Assembly: GCA_030037635.1 (NCBI GenBank)
Contig: JASHQH010000038.1
Location: forward strand, 16,386 to 80,385
Length of the DNA: 64,000 nt
Direction of reading: 5' to 3'
Source of the DNA: Acidobacteriaceae bacterium
Lineage (GTDB): Bacteria; Acidobacteriota; Terriglobia; Terriglobales; Acidobacteriaceae
Positions 28,701 through 39,502 of this stretch are shown here, piece by piece. A program made the position numbers and the translations under genes. The notes beneath the pieces were generated by a model. It searched no databases, was not told the origin of the DNA, and worked only from the letters and a program-made list of their open reading frames with translations. Position 1 is the stretch's first letter. The number at the start of each line of letters is the position of its first letter.

Positions 28701-31700
28701 TGCCCAAATTTGCTCTCAAATTCCCCTACTTCATCCTCATGCTGTGCCTGATGGTCGGCCTGGTAGGGGCGGTGAGCGTGGAGCGCATGCCCATCGACCT
28801 GTTTCCGTCGATCGATATGCCCGTCGTGGTGGTGGCCACGTTTTACAGCGGTATGCCGCCGCAACAGATCGAAGCCGACATCACCAACACCTTTGAGCGC
28901 TTCTTTACGCTGGCGGCCAACGTCGATCACAGCGAATCTCGCTCCCTGACCGGAGTCAGTCTCATCAAGATCTATTTCAAGCCCGGCACCGATCCCAATG
29001 CCGCGCTGAGCAACGTGGCCAATCTGGCCATGGCCGACCTGCGGCGCCTGCCCCCGGGCACGCTCCCTCCGGTAGTGCTGGGCATGGACGCTTCAACACA
29101 GCCCGTTTGCCTGATCACGCTCAAGGGCCAGGGCCTGAACGAAACCCAGCTCAAAGACTACGCGCAGTTTCAGGTGCGCAATCAAATCTCGAATGTGCAG
29201 GGAGCTTCGGTTCCGCAACCGTACGGAGGCACCTATCGGCAGATCCAGATCTACGTCGACCCGCTCAAGCTGGAGGCGCGCAACCTGAGCCTGAACGACG
29301 TGGTGAAGGCGGTGAACAGCTCCAACCTGATTCTTCCGGCGGGCGATGTGCGCATCGGCTCAAAAGACTACAACATTTACGCCAACAGCCAGTTTCCCGG
29401 CGCCAAGGCGATGAACGAGATGCCGCTGAAATCGGTGGGCAACGGCTCGGTTGTTGTCGCCGATGTGGGGCACGCTGAAGACTCGGGCGCGCTGCAGTAC
29501 AACATTGTGCGCATCGACGGGCAGCGGTCGGTTTACGTGCCCGTCTTCAAGCAGGGCGGCGGCTCAAATACCATCGCCATCGTGGATGGCATGAAAAACG
29601 CCATCAAGCACCTGGTGGATATTCCCGCCTCGCTGAAAACGGCCGTGGTCTTCGATCAATCGGTCTTCGTCAAGCTCGCCATCAAGAACCTCATCAAGGA
29701 AGCCAGTATCGGCCTCTTGCTCACCGGCGTCATGATCCTGATCTTTCTGGGCAGCCCGCGCGCCACTTTGGCTGTCATGCTTTCCATTCCGCTGTCGGCG
29801 CTGGTCTGCCTGCTCATTACGCGCGCCATGGGCGGCACCATCAACACCATGATCCTGGGAGGCCTGGCGCTGGCCTTTTCGCGCCTCATCGACGATTCCG
29901 TGGTGGTTCTCGAAAATATCTTCCGATTCATGGAGATGGGTAGTCCGCCGCACGAGGCCGCCGAGAAAGGCGGCATGGAAGTGTCGCTCGCCGTGCTGGC
30001 CGCCACGTCGACCACCTCCATCGTCTTCTTCCCCGTCACGTTTCTCTCCGGCATCAGCAAATACATCTTTACGCCGCTCGGCCTCGGCGTGGTGTTCTCC
30101 ATCTTCGCTTCCTACTTTTTCGCCATGACCGTGGTGCCGCTATTCTGCGCCCGGTTTGTGCGCCTTGATCCGCGTGGCGAGGCGCGCGAGGGAAACCCCG
30201 AAGCCGTCAAAGGGCACAAGGGGTCCAGTTTCCGGCGCTTCATCGCTGCTTTCAACGAGCGCTTCCACCAGTTCCTTGACGCTTATGAAAGGATTGCCCT
30301 GCGCGTGCTTCAGCGGCCGGCGCTGGCGGCCGGAACGATTCTCGGCGGCCTGGCCCTGATCTTTCTCGTCCTCTTTCCCTTCCTGGGCCGGGCCTATTTC
30401 CCGCGCACCGATCCCGGACAGTTCGTCATCAATGTGCGCATGCCCAGCGGCACACGCCTTGAAGTCAGCGATCAGTACATTGCCCGCGTTGAGAATGTCA
30501 TCCGCAACGTGGTCAAGCCCAGGGACCTGGGCATGATCGTCTCCAACATCGGCGTCTATCCCGATCTTTCGGCCATCTTCACCTCCAACGCGTCGATGGA
30601 TACGGCCTTCGTGCAGACCAGCCTCAACGAAGGGCACAGCGAAAGCAGTTATGAGTACATGCGCCGCGTGCAGGCCGAGCTTGCGCGCCAGATGCCGGAA
30701 TTGTCCACCTACTTCCAGGCCGGCGGCCTCGTTGACGGCGTCATCAATCAGGGTTTGCCTGCTCCCATCGATATCCAGATTGGATCGAACGATATGAACG
30801 GCGCCTTCGACCTGGCGCGAAGCCTGGCCGCGAAGATCCGCACCATGCCCAACGTCAGCAGCGTCTACATCCCGCAGGATCTCGACTATCCGGGTATCCA
30901 GCTCAATATCGATCGCGAAAAGGCCAGCCTCATCGGACTCACCGCGCAGGACGTGGTCGACAACGTCATCACCGCGATGACTTCAGACGGCATGATCGCA
31001 CCCAGTTACTGGATTGATCCGCAAAGCGGAAATAACTACATGGTTACGGTGCAATACGCCAATCGATGGCTCAATCACATGTCGCTTGAGGATTTCGAAA
31101 ACATTCCCCTGCGCGGCGTGCATCCTGCCGGATATAGCCCCGAAGAGGAGGGCCGCATGGCATCCGAGATGCCTGTGAATTTTCTGACCGGCGATCACAC
31201 CTCGGGTTATACGCCGCTCAGTTCGGTGGCCGACATTCAATTGATCAACACGCCGACCGAGGTGGATCACTATCAGATTCGCCGCGTCATCGATATTTAC
31301 GTCGCGACCAGAACAGAAGCCTTGCAGAGCGTAGGCGCGCGCATCAACAAACTGATCGGCCAAACCAGGACGGATCGCAACACCACCCTCTCCCTGCACG
31401 GCGCCGTCGTCAACATGAACCAGGCCTTCAGCGAGTTTGGGCTAGGGCTCGTCATCGCCGTGCTCATGGTCTACCTCATTCTCATGGCGCAGTTCCGCTC
31501 GTTCATCGATCCCTTCATCATTCTCATGGCCATTCCGCCGGGCCTGGTGGGCGTGGTCGTGATTCTGCTCTTCACCGGCGCCACGTTGAACATCATGTCG
31601 CTGATGGGAGTCATCATGATGACCGGCATTGTGGTCTCCAACAGCATTCTCATCGTGGAGTTCGCGGGCATCCTGCACAAACAGGGCCAGCCGCTTCTTG

Positions 31701-31957
31701 AGGCCGTGGTGCACGCCTGCAAGATTCGCCTGCGGCCCATCCTGATGACCTCGCTGGCTACGCTGCTGGGCATGATCCCCATGGCCATCGGCCTCGAGGC
31801 GGGCAGTGAGCAGTATGCTCCGCTGGCGCGCGCGGTTATCGGAGGCCTCGCCGCCTCTGTAGCGGTCACCATCTTTCTTGTTCCCGCCGTCTACCTGATC
31901 ATTCACGGCCGGCGCGAGGGAACTGCAACCGGCGCAGAAAGTGAACAACATGCCTAA
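28700..31957 (+). CDS. RND efflux transporter permease (AcrB/MexB superfamily)
   Basis: 12-TM RND layout; ERMPIDLFPSIDMPVVVV, GLALAFSRLIDDSVVVLENI, GVIMMTGIVVSNSILIVEF. Start overlaps the adaptor stop (TAATG). Confidence 0.96.
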   Translation: MPKFALKFPYFILMLCLMVGLVGAVSVERMPIDLFPSIDMPVVVVATFYSGMPPQQIEADITNTFERFFTLAANVDHSESRSLTGVSLIKIYFKPGTDPNAALSNVANLAMADLRRLPPGTLPPVVLGMDASTQPVCLITLKGQGLNETQLKDYAQFQVRNQISNVQGASVPQPYGGTYRQIQIYVDPLKLEARNLSLNDVVKAVNSSNLILPAGDVRIGSKDYNIYANSQFPGAKAMNEMPLKSVGNGSVVVADVGHAEDSGALQYNIVRIDGQRSVYVPVFKQGGGSNTIAIVDGMKNAIKHLVDIPASLKTAVVFDQSVFVKLAIKNLIKEASIGLLLTGVMILIFLGSPRATLAVMLSIPLSALVCLLITRAMGGTINTMILGGLALAFSRLIDDSVVVLENIFRFMEMGSPPHEAAEKGGMEVSLAVLAATSTTSIVFFPVTFLSGISKYIFTPLGLGVVFSIFASYFFAMTVVPLFCARFVRLDPRGEAREGNPEAVKGHKGSSFRRFIAAFNERFHQFLDAYERIALRVLQRPALAAGTILGGLALIFLVLFPFLGRAYFPRTDPGQFVINVRMPSGTRLEVSDQYIARVENVIRNVVKPRDLGMIVSNIGVYPDLSAIFTSNASMDTAFVQTSLNEGHSESSYEYMRRVQAELARQMPELSTYFQAGGLVDGVINQGLPAPIDIQIGSNDMNGAFDLARSLAAKIRTMPNVSSVYIPQDLDYPGIQLNIDREKASLIGLTAQDVVDNVITAMTSDGMIAPSYWIDPQSGNNYMVTVQYANRWLNHMSLEDFENIPLRGVHPAGYSPEEEGRMASEMPVNFLTGDHTSGYTPLSSVADIQLINTPTEVDHYQIRRVIDIYVATRTEALQSVGARINKLIGQTRTDRNTTLSLHGAVVNMNQAFSEFGLGLVIAVLMVYLILMAQFRSFIDPFIILMAIPPGLVGVVVILLFTGATLNIMSLMGVIMMTGIVVSNSILIVEFAGILHKQGQPLLEAVVHACKIRLRPILMTSLATLLGMIPMAIGLEAGSEQYAPLARAVIGGLAASVAVTIFLVPAVYLIIHGRREGTATGAESEQHA

Positions 31958-33395
31958 TCGGATCTCGTCGCGGACCTCAGCAGCCGCCTTCCTCTTCGCT
32001 TCGTGGTTTGCTTGCACAGGCATGGCCCGCGCGCAGAAAGACTTGCTCCCCGACGCGCCGGCCGCGCACTTAGCTGTCGAAATCGGGCAGAATACACCGC
32101 CGTCTGGGCCCCCAGCGACAAGCCAACCGGCCGCAGCACAGCCGCCAGGCAACGGCCAAAACGCCCTGCCCCCAGGACCCAGTCTTACCATTGAGCAGGC
32201 TGAACAGATAGCCATCAGGAACAACCCCAACATCAGCGTGGCGCGGCTCATCGCGCTGGCTGCCGGCCAGATCACGCGCGAAGCCCGTTCGGCTGAATTG
32301 CCCACCGCCGTGGGCGATCTGACCGCCGTCGACGCACATGCCAACAGCCGCATCACCGCCGGCGCATTGAGCAATCCTTCCATCTACAATCGCGCCGCGG
32401 GCGGCATGACCGTGAGCCAGCTGATTACCGACTTCGGCCGCACGCACAACCTGGTTCTCAGCGCACAATCCAACGCCAAGGCGCAACTCGAAAGCGAGCG
32501 CGCCACCGAACTCGACATCACTCTCGCTGTCGATCAGGCCTTCTACCAGGCGCTCACTGCGCAGGCGGTGCTCAAAGTGGCCCATCAGACCGTCGACCAG
32601 CGGCAGGCCACAGACGATCAAGTGGGTGCGCTCACCAAGTCAAAGATCCGTTCTGATCTCGACCTGAGTTTTGCCGACGTGCAGTTATCGCAGGCCAAGC
32701 TCCTGTTGCTGGATGCACAGAACAATGAAGAGAGTGCGTTGGCCGCGCTCAACAACGTCCTCGGTTCCGACCAGGACACCGCCTACCGGCTGGTCGATGA
32801 AACCGGAGGCAACGCTCCTCCCGCCCCTGACAACGCCGAAGCCCTGGTTCAGGCCGCCTTTGCCGCGCGCCCCGATCTGGCCGCCCTGAACGATCAATTC
32901 ATCGCCGCGCGCCAATTCAGCACCGCGCAGCGGGACCTGTGGATGCCTACGTTCTCGGCCCTTGGCGCCGTGGGCGGCACGCCCGTGCGCGCCGACCAGA
33001 TCGAATCGTCGTGGTACGGCACCGCGGGCGCAAATATCAGCATTCCCGTTTTCAATGGATTTCTCTATAGCGCGGAGGAAAAGGAAGCGAAACTGCGGGC
33101 GCAGGCCGCGCAGGAAAGCGTGCGCAACCTCCACGACACCATCGCGCGCGACGTGCGCACCGCGGTTCTGAATGCCCAGACCGCTTACCAGCGCATCACT
33201 GTGACCCAGCAACTGCTTGACCAGTCCAACGTCGCGCTCGATCTGGCCACCGCACGCTACAAATACGGCCTGAGCGGCATTGTGGATTTGACCCAGGCGC
33301 AGCTCAATCAGACGCAGGCCGAAATCGCCAACACTAATGCGCGCTATTCCTATCAGACCGCGCTGGCGGAGGTGCGGTATGAGATTGGGCAATAA
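31941..33395 (+). CDS. TolC-family outer membrane efflux protein
   Basis: LTIEQAEQIAIRNNPNISVARL, QLITDFGRTHNLVLSAQSNAKAQ, AVLNAQTAYQRITVTQQLLDQSNVALDLATARYKYGLSGIVDLTQAQLNQTQA. Confidence 0.93.
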   Translation: MNNMPNRISSRTSAAAFLFASWFACTGMARAQKDLLPDAPAAHLAVEIGQNTPPSGPPATSQPAAAQPPGNGQNALPPGPSLTIEQAEQIAIRNNPNISVARLIALAAGQITREARSAELPTAVGDLTAVDAHANSRITAGALSNPSIYNRAAGGMTVSQLITDFGRTHNLVLSAQSNAKAQLESERATELDITLAVDQAFYQALTAQAVLKVAHQTVDQRQATDDQVGALTKSKIRSDLDLSFADVQLSQAKLLLLDAQNNEESALAALNNVLGSDQDTAYRLVDETGGNAPPAPDNAEALVQAAFAARPDLAALNDQFIAARQFSTAQRDLWMPTFSALGAVGGTPVRADQIESSWYGTAGANISIPVFNGFLYSAEEKEAKLRAQAAQESVRNLHDTIARDVRTAVLNAQTAYQRITVTQQLLDQSNVALDLATARYKYGLSGIVDLTQAQLNQTQAEIANTNARYSYQTALAEVRYEIGQ

Positions 33396-33410
33396 AGCAG
33401 CGGCGAGGGA

Positions 33411-34052
33411 TCACCTGATCGTGACGGACTTCCCGCGCGAAAGCACTGCGGCCTTGCGCCGGTCCCTCGCGGCGTGGTCGATCTGCCGCCAGAAGCCCAC
33501 GAAATAGTCCACGGCCGAGATGGTTGAAACCAGCACCGTGAAGTAAATGGCGGCGACGGCGTACCAATACACCGGAACGGCCACCACGCCAAAGTGCCAC
33601 TCCTGCCAGCGGTGCGCCAGGATGGCTGACGTCACCGAAACGATTTGCACCACGGTCTTCAGCTTGCCCAGCTCACTGGCCGTGATGGTGAATCCCTCTG
33701 ACGACGCAATCGAGCGCAGCCCCGAAATCAGGAACTCGCGCCCGATGATCACCACGACAATCCACACCTTGACGACCTGCGGCTCGTAGGCCACCAGCGC
33801 GATGAACGCCGCTGCGACCATAATCTTGTCGGCCAGCGGATCCAGCAGCATGCCGATGGTGGTGATCTGGCCGTGCCGGCGGGCCAGATACCCGTCCAGC
33901 CCATCGGTGATCGACGCCAGAACGAACAGAACCGAGGCCAGAATCTCCTGCGCCCCGCCCGACCCCTGCCAGGGAAAATGAGGCGAGAGAATCCACAGGA
34001 ACACCGGGATCATGATGATCCGGGTCATCGTGATGGAGTTAGGAAGGTTCAT
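33411..34052 (-). CDS. pgsA: CDP-diacylglycerol--glycerol-3-phosphate 3-phosphatidyltransferase
   Basis: MNLPNSITMTRIIMIPVFL and the CDP-alcohol phosphatidyltransferase motif DGLDGYLARRHGQITTIGMLLDPLADKIM. ORF extends to 34082; start at 34052 preferred. Confidence 0.93.
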   Translation of the reverse strand: MNLPNSITMTRIIMIPVFLWILSPHFPWQGSGGAQEILASVLFVLASITDGLDGYLARRHGQITTIGMLLDPLADKIMVAAAFIALVAYEPQVVKVWIVVVIIGREFLISGLRSIASSEGFTITASELGKLKTVVQIVSVTSAILAHRWQEWHFGVVAVPVYWYAVAAIYFTVLVSTISAVDYFVGFWRQIDHAARDRRKAAVLSRGKSVTIR

Positions 34053-34127
34053 CCGCGTCCTGGTCTCTGGCGGTAACTCCATTATGGCACCGGATCGGGA
34101 TGGGCGTGTGAAACGTGACCGGAAGGC

Positions 34128-34655
34128 CTATTTCCGGGCGTGCGCCGTGGCCTGCGGATACAACGCGATCTGGAATTTCGCTTCATCGCTGTCGACCGGG
34201 GCCAGGCTGAAGTACTCGGCCGTCTTTTCCGCAAAAATGATCCTGGTGCGGAAGTAATAGATGTTGCCCGGTTCAACGGTCAGATGCGCCAGTTCCGCTT
34301 CAGACCCAACGAACGAAGACTGGATCACCGCGCAGAGATGGTGCTCGCCGGGGTCGACCGCGACCGCAAACCAGGAATCCCTCTTGTTGGCGCCCACCCA
34401 CGTTCCGTCGATTCCGATTTTCGTCGTCGGATATACGAGATTAGCCGCCTGGCCGGTGTCCTGGATGAAGTAGATCAGCGCCTTGCCGGGCTCAGGGTGA
34501 GCAACCGCGTGTTGCGAGTCGTCGAGCTTCACAGCCATGCTTACCCGCGTTTGGCCGCAGGCAGCGAGCGGGACAACGGGCAGGCGGGACGGGGTTTGGG
34601 CGAAGAGCGGCAAACAAAGGATCACGGAGGCAAAAAGTGCTCTGAGCGCTTTCAT
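34128..34655 (-). CDS. DUF2846-like secreted protein
   Basis: MKALRALFASVILCLPLFAQ signal; KALIYFIQDTG, KIGIDGTWVGANKRDSWFAVAVDPGEHHLCA, VEPGNIYYFRT. Confidence 0.75.
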   Translation of the reverse strand: MKALRALFASVILCLPLFAQTPSRLPVVPLAACGQTRVSMAVKLDDSQHAVAHPEPGKALIYFIQDTGQAANLVYPTTKIGIDGTWVGANKRDSWFAVAVDPGEHHLCAVIQSSFVGSEAELAHLTVEPGNIYYFRTRIIFAEKTAEYFSLAPVDSDEAKFQIALYPQATAHARK

Positions 34656-34714
34656 GGTCCTGATCCTATCAGGCCGGTTCCCGGCGACAGGGCGCCGCAA
34701 GGTCAGTAGATTAC

Positions 34715-35104
34715 TTACCAGATAACGGAGACCAAACGCGACTTTTTGATCAGCCTGTCGTGGGTAACAAGAGGAATTCCTTCCACTAGAGCGGTCGCCC
34801 CGATCAGTCTGTCCTGCGGGTCCTTTGGATAAGGATCGGGTAAGCTGACAGCCCGTGCTGCAATCTCCGGAGTAATGGGAAGCACCGTCATTTTGGAAGC
34901 GCACAGCCGGACGAAGGATTCCACACTGAGAGTGGTCTCCACCCGTCCCTTTTCCGCGAGCCATGCCAACTCCAAAAGGCTGATTCCCGCAATCGCGAGT
35001 TCGCCTTCACGGCGAGCAACGCGAATCGCTTCCTTCGCTCGTTTCGACAGTCTCTCCGGTTCAAAAGCCAGCCAGATGACGACATGCGTGTCGAGAAGGG
35101 TCAT
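34715..35104 (-). CDS. vapC: PIN-domain toxin, VapC family
   Basis: MTLLDTHVVIWLAFEPERLSKRAKEAI, SLLELAWLAEKGRV, LPDPYPKDPQDRLIGATALVEGIPLVTHDRLI. Confidence 0.92.
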   Translation of the reverse strand: MTLLDTHVVIWLAFEPERLSKRAKEAIRVARREGELAIAGISLLELAWLAEKGRVETTLSVESFVRLCASKMTVLPITPEIAARAVSLPDPYPKDPQDRLIGATALVEGIPLVTHDRLIKKSRLVSVIW

Positions 35105-35331
35105 TCAGGCAGATTCCAATCCGAGATGGGAATCGTCTTCTCGATGTCCCCCACAATTCGGCCTTTCCCCGCCAGGAACCCGAAGATTTCGTCTTCGTTT
35201 GACTCGGCCCGGATCACTTGAACAACCGGTTTCCCGTGCTTTGTGACCAGCACGGGCCGGCCGCTTTGAGCAACCCGGTCCATGACCGCAAGGCACTGAG
35301 CTTTAAATTGGGCGGCCGGGATTTTTTGCAT
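35101..35331 (-). CDS. Phd/YefM-type antitoxin
   Basis: MQKIPAAQFKAQCLAVMDRVAQSGRPVLVTKHGKPVVQVI; stop overlaps the toxin start by 4 nt. Confidence 0.92.
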   Translation of the reverse strand: MQKIPAAQFKAQCLAVMDRVAQSGRPVLVTKHGKPVVQVIRAESNEDEIFGFLAGKGRIVGDIEKTIPISDWNLPE

Positions 35332-35434
35332 AAGGCTCCTCCTTCCACCAATATGGTCATAATAATATGACCACTGCGGAATTGCAAATATTGGCCGCGG
35401 AACTTCAGAGCGCATGCAGAGCCTCAGTACGTGG

Positions 35435-36724
35435 CTACGCGTAGATGCCGCGCTGCTTGATGGTGAAGGCGACGCGATCGATGGCCAGCATGTAGGCCGC
35501 GATGCGGTTGTTCACGTCGTGAGCCTCGGCGTAGCGCACCACATCGTCAAAGCTGTCGCGCAGAATGCTTTCGAGCTGCTCGTTCACGACCGCCTCTTTC
35601 CAGAAATATCCCTGCCGGTCCTGCACCCACTCAAAGTAGCTGGCGGTCACGCCGCCGGCATTGGCCAGAATATCGGGCACAATGAAAATCTTCTTCTCGG
35701 CCAGGATCTCGTCGGCCACGGCGGTGGTGGGCCCATTGGCGCCCTCCACCACAATCCGAGCCTTGATCTTGTCGGCGTTGCGGCTGCTGATCACGTTCTC
35801 GGTCGCCGCCGGAATCAGAATCTCGCACTCGCTCACCAGCAGCTCCTCGCTGGGCATGGCCTCGGCGCTGCGGAATCCGAGAATGGTGTTGTTGCGGTAC
35901 TTGTATTCCAGCAGTTGATGGATGTCGATGCCCGCCGGGTTGTAGAGCCCGCCCTCCCGCTCGGCGATGCCGATGATCTTGTAGCCTGCGTCCTGCATCA
36001 GCCGCGCTGCGTTCGATCCCACGTTGCCGAACCCTTGAATGATCACCCGGCAGCCGTCAAGGGGAATGTTCAGATAGCGCAAGCTCTCGTCGCACACCAC
36101 CATCACGCCGCGCCCCGTGGCCTCAACCCGCCCGCGCGAACCGCCGATGTTCAGCGGTTTGCCCGTCACCACGCTGGTTACCGTCTGCCGCATGTGCATG
36201 GAGTAGGTATCCATAATCCACGCCATGGTCTGCTCGTTGGTGTTTACGTCGGGCGCGGGAACGTCCTTCTCCGGCCCAATGAACTCGATGATTTCCGACG
36301 TGTAGCGGCGGGTCAACCGCTCCAGCTCGCCGCGGCTCATGTTTTTGGGGTCGCAGATGATGCCTCCCTTGGCCCCGCCAAAGGGAATGTTTACCACCGC
36401 GCACTTCCACGTCATCCAGCTGGCCAGCGCGCGCACCTCGTCGAGGGTTACGTCGGGTGCATAGCGGATGCCGCCCTTGCACGGACCGCGGGCCATGGAG
36501 TGCTGCACGCGGAACCCCGTGAACATGTCGATCATCCCGTTGTCGAGCGTGACCGGAAAGTGCACGATCACCTCCCGCGACGGCGAGCGCAGCACCTTCC
36601 ACAAGCCCTCATCCAGATTCAGCTTGCGTGCGGCAAAATCGAAGCGCGCGCTCTGCGCCTCCCAGGGATTGATCTCCTGGTCCAGTGTCACGTTGGTTGT
36701 CCGAGTTGCCATGTTGCTCTCCAT
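35435..36724 (-). CDS. Glu/Leu/Phe/Val dehydrogenase (glutamate dehydrogenase)
   Basis: [85 protein letters not shown]. Confidence 0.96.
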   Translation of the reverse strand: MESNMATRTTNVTLDQEINPWEAQSARFDFAARKLNLDEGLWKVLRSPSREVIVHFPVTLDNGMIDMFTGFRVQHSMARGPCKGGIRYAPDVTLDEVRALASWMTWKCAVVNIPFGGAKGGIICDPKNMSRGELERLTRRYTSEIIEFIGPEKDVPAPDVNTNEQTMAWIMDTYSMHMRQTVTSVVTGKPLNIGGSRGRVEATGRGVMVVCDESLRYLNIPLDGCRVIIQGFGNVGSNAARLMQDAGYKIIGIAEREGGLYNPAGIDIHQLLEYKYRNNTILGFRSAEAMPSEELLVSECEILIPAATENVISSRNADKIKARIVVEGANGPTTAVADEILAEKKIFIVPDILANAGGVTASYFEWVQDRQGYFWKEAVVNEQLESILRDSFDDVVRYAEAHDVNNRIAAYMLAIDRVAFTIKQRGIYA

Positions 36725-37050
36725 CCTCCGCTACCGATCCCCATCGGCGAAAAGTCGCCGCACTTCAAAGATATAGACGCTGCGGCTTCCACCGGCGCCT
36801 TCGCCCGCCACTGCGCCTTGCAGCGTATCTCGCCGTAGGTCGTGGGGTGTGCGCCGAACCGCCCGTTGCCCCAAACCTCAGTGAGTCTAGGCTGGACAAC
36901 GGCCTGCGTCAAGCCCAGGAGGTGTTAGCAGGCCCCGGGGAATCATGGTCTCCACCCCTTCCCCACGCCCGAGCGCTCCCGTTCGATGAACCCTCCGCAT
37001 CGGCGAGGCGTCCGCTGGGGCCAGTGCGCACCAACAGTTACACTTAGGCT

Positions 37051-38592
37051 GTGATGGCCCCTTCCCGCTCAGCCCATCCCAGCCGCAAGGAATTCCTGGC
37101 CCTGGCCCGGACGCACACGCTGGTGCCCGTCTGCCGCACCCTGCTGGCCGACCTGGAAACGCCCGTTTCGGCCTTCCTGCGTGCGGCCTGGCCGGAACGC
37201 GAGTGCTTCCTGCTGGAATCGGTGGAGGGCGGCGAGCAGTTGGGCCGCTACACCTTCATTGGCCTCAACCCGTTCAAGCGCATCGTGGCGCACGGCCGCC
37301 AGATCGCTATCACCGAAGGCCGAAAAACCACCCACCTGGAAGGCGACATCTTCGCCATCCTGCGTGACGCGCTCGGCGGCCACAAGCCCGCGCGCCTGCC
37401 TGGGCTGCCGCCGTTTACCGCCGGCGCCGTAGGCTATTTTGCCTACGACGCCGTACGCCAGATCGAGCGCCTGCCCTCGCTGGCCAAGGATGAACTCGGC
37501 ATTCCCGACGCCTGCCTGCTTTTCTTCGACGAGGTGCTGGCCTTCGACCATGTGCGCAAGGAGATCTGGCTGGTGGTCACGGCCGACGTTTCGCGCGGCA
37601 AGCCTGGAGCAACCTACGATCGCGCCGTCAAGCGCCTCGACCGGCTCGAAAAGCGGCTCGCCGCTCCGCTGCCGGATTTGAATCGGCGCAAACCGCGACA
37701 CCTGGGCAAGCTGCGTGTGCATCACCGCGTCGCCAAAAAGGACTACGAGGCCGCGGTGGAACGTATCAAGGAATACATTCGCGCCGGCGATGCTTTTCAA
37801 GTGGTGATGTCGCAACGCTTCGACGTGGAGCCCGGCGTGGACGCGTTTCAGGTCTACCGCGCCCTGCGCACCGTCAATCCCAGCCCCTACATGTTCTTTC
37901 TGCGTTTCGATCCCGACGCGCCGCTGGGCGCAAGCGCACGCCTCTCGTCCAAAAGGCAGAAAAAAGTGGAGCTTTCAGGCTCGTCGCCCGAGCTGCTGGT
38001 GCGCGTGCACGAGGGAAAGGTCGAGTACCGGCCTATCGCCGGCACGCATCCGCGTGGGCAAAGCGAAGCCGAGGACCAGGCTCTGGCCGAAGAGATGATT
38101 CACGACGAAAAGGAGCGCGCCGAGCACGTCATGCTGGTCGACCTGGGCCGGAACGACGTAGGCCGCGTGAGCCGCTTCGGCAGCGTGAAGGTGGACAAGC
38201 TGATGTTCGTGGAGCGCTACTCACACGTGATGCACATCGTCAGCTCCATCGAAGGCCGGTTGCGCCCCGAACTCACTGCCGTTGACGCTCTGCGCGCCTG
38301 CTTCCCTGCCGGCACGCTTTCGGGCGCGCCCAAAGTGCGCGCCATGGAGATCATTGAGGAGCTCGAGCCCGCGCGGCGCGGCGCCTATGGCGGAACCGTC
38401 CTCTACGCCGACTTTTCGGGCAACCTCGACTCCTGCATCGCCATCCGTTCCATGCTGGCCATCGGCAGCAAAGGCTATTTGCAGGCCGGCGCCGGCATTG
38501 TGGCCGATTCCGTTCCCACGCGCGAGTACCAGGAGTCCATCAACAAGGCGCAGGCGGTGATTCGCGCCATTGAGCGCGCGCGGCAAATGTGA
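37051..38592 (+). CDS. trpE: Anthranilate synthase component I
   Basis: YIRAGDAFQVVMSQRFDVEP, IAGTHPRGQSEAEDQALAEEMIHDEKERAEHVMLVDLGRNDVGRV, FPAGTLSGAPKVRAMEIIEELEPARRGAYGG, QAGAGIVADSVPTREYQE. ORF start is GTG. Confidence 0.96.
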   Translation: MMAPSRSAHPSRKEFLALARTHTLVPVCRTLLADLETPVSAFLRAAWPERECFLLESVEGGEQLGRYTFIGLNPFKRIVAHGRQIAITEGRKTTHLEGDIFAILRDALGGHKPARLPGLPPFTAGAVGYFAYDAVRQIERLPSLAKDELGIPDACLLFFDEVLAFDHVRKEIWLVVTADVSRGKPGATYDRAVKRLDRLEKRLAAPLPDLNRRKPRHLGKLRVHHRVAKKDYEAAVERIKEYIRAGDAFQVVMSQRFDVEPGVDAFQVYRALRTVNPSPYMFFLRFDPDAPLGASARLSSKRQKKVELSGSSPELLVRVHEGKVEYRPIAGTHPRGQSEAEDQALAEEMIHDEKERAEHVMLVDLGRNDVGRVSRFGSVKVDKLMFVERYSHVMHIVSSIEGRLRPELTAVDALRACFPAGTLSGAPKVRAMEIIEELEPARRGAYGGTVLYADFSGNLDSCIAIRSMLAIGSKGYLQAGAGIVADSVPTREYQESINKAQAVIRAIERARQM

Positions 38593-38684
38593 CTAAGGCG
38601 GGGACCGAGGGACTAAGGGAAGTGAGACTGGAAACGCTGGGACCGGCGGAATAGGAAGTAGCTGTCTCACGGGGGAAGTACACG

Positions 38685-39491
38685 ATGGCGATGAATCGCG
38701 GAATCGTTTTCTCGCACGCGCCGCTTGTCGCAGTGCTGCTCGCAATGAGCGGATGTCGCAGCGCCACTTCGCCCTGGAACGGAATCTGGAAGCTGAACCC
38801 GGCTAAGACCCGGCTGCAGCACCCTTACTCCTTCACTATCACAGCCCAGTCTGATGGCGGAATCCGGCGGAAGGACGTTTTATACACTTTCGACTTTCGC
38901 TGCGATGGAAAGGACTACCCGGATACCGCCCGGGTCGATGTAACCGCGTCTTGCCTTCAGGCGAGCACGACCCAGTGGAGGTTCACCTATAAGGGGAAGG
39001 GCAAGACCAGCAGCGATTCCTCGTGGAACCTCTCGCCAGACGGTACGACCTTGACGATTCATGAGAATGTGATCCAGCGCGACGGATCAGCTCGCCCCTA
39101 TGGATCTGTTTATCATCGCACTGGCCAAGGAAAGGGCTTCTATGGCGAATGGCAGTTCGCCGACGAACCTAACCCTCCCACCAGAACACTCGGTCTGTGG
39201 TTAAGGGAAGATCAACTCCGCCTTGCCTACCTGGAAGCCGGTGAATATGTCGATGCGCCCCTCGACGGAGTTCCCACGCGGATGCACGCCCCTCCACAAG
39301 CTATCCAGGGAATCTGGATATCGATCAAACAAGATGGCCCGCGGCAAATGCGTATCGAAGAATCGATTGAGGGGCGGGTTACCGCTGACGGAACGTTGAA
39401 GCTCAGCGAGGATGGCCGCACCATTGTGCAGGAAACATGGGCGCCGGATAAACCAAACGAGATAAACACTCACGTCTACGAGAAGCAATAG
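38685..39491 (+). CDS. Putative lipoprotein of unknown function, located between trpE and a trpE 3'-end duplicate
   Basis: Lipobox-like LLAMSGC; SPWNGIWKLNPAKTRL. Confidence 0.7.
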   Translation: MAMNRGIVFSHAPLVAVLLAMSGCRSATSPWNGIWKLNPAKTRLQHPYSFTITAQSDGGIRRKDVLYTFDFRCDGKDYPDTARVDVTASCLQASTTQWRFTYKGKGKTSSDSSWNLSPDGTTLTIHENVIQRDGSARPYGSVYHRTGQGKGFYGEWQFADEPNPPTRTLGLWLREDQLRLAYLEAGEYVDAPLDGVPTRMHAPPQAIQGIWISIKQDGPRQMRIEESIEGRVTADGTLKLSEDGRTIVQETWAPDKPNEINTHVYEKQ

Positions 39492-39502
39492 ATCATACGC
39501 GG

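Noticed and set aside
34715-35331. Phd/VapC locus as novel toxin-antitoxin system
   Set aside because: Standard VapC PIN toxin and Phd/YefM antitoxin with usual overlapping order; annotated only as features.
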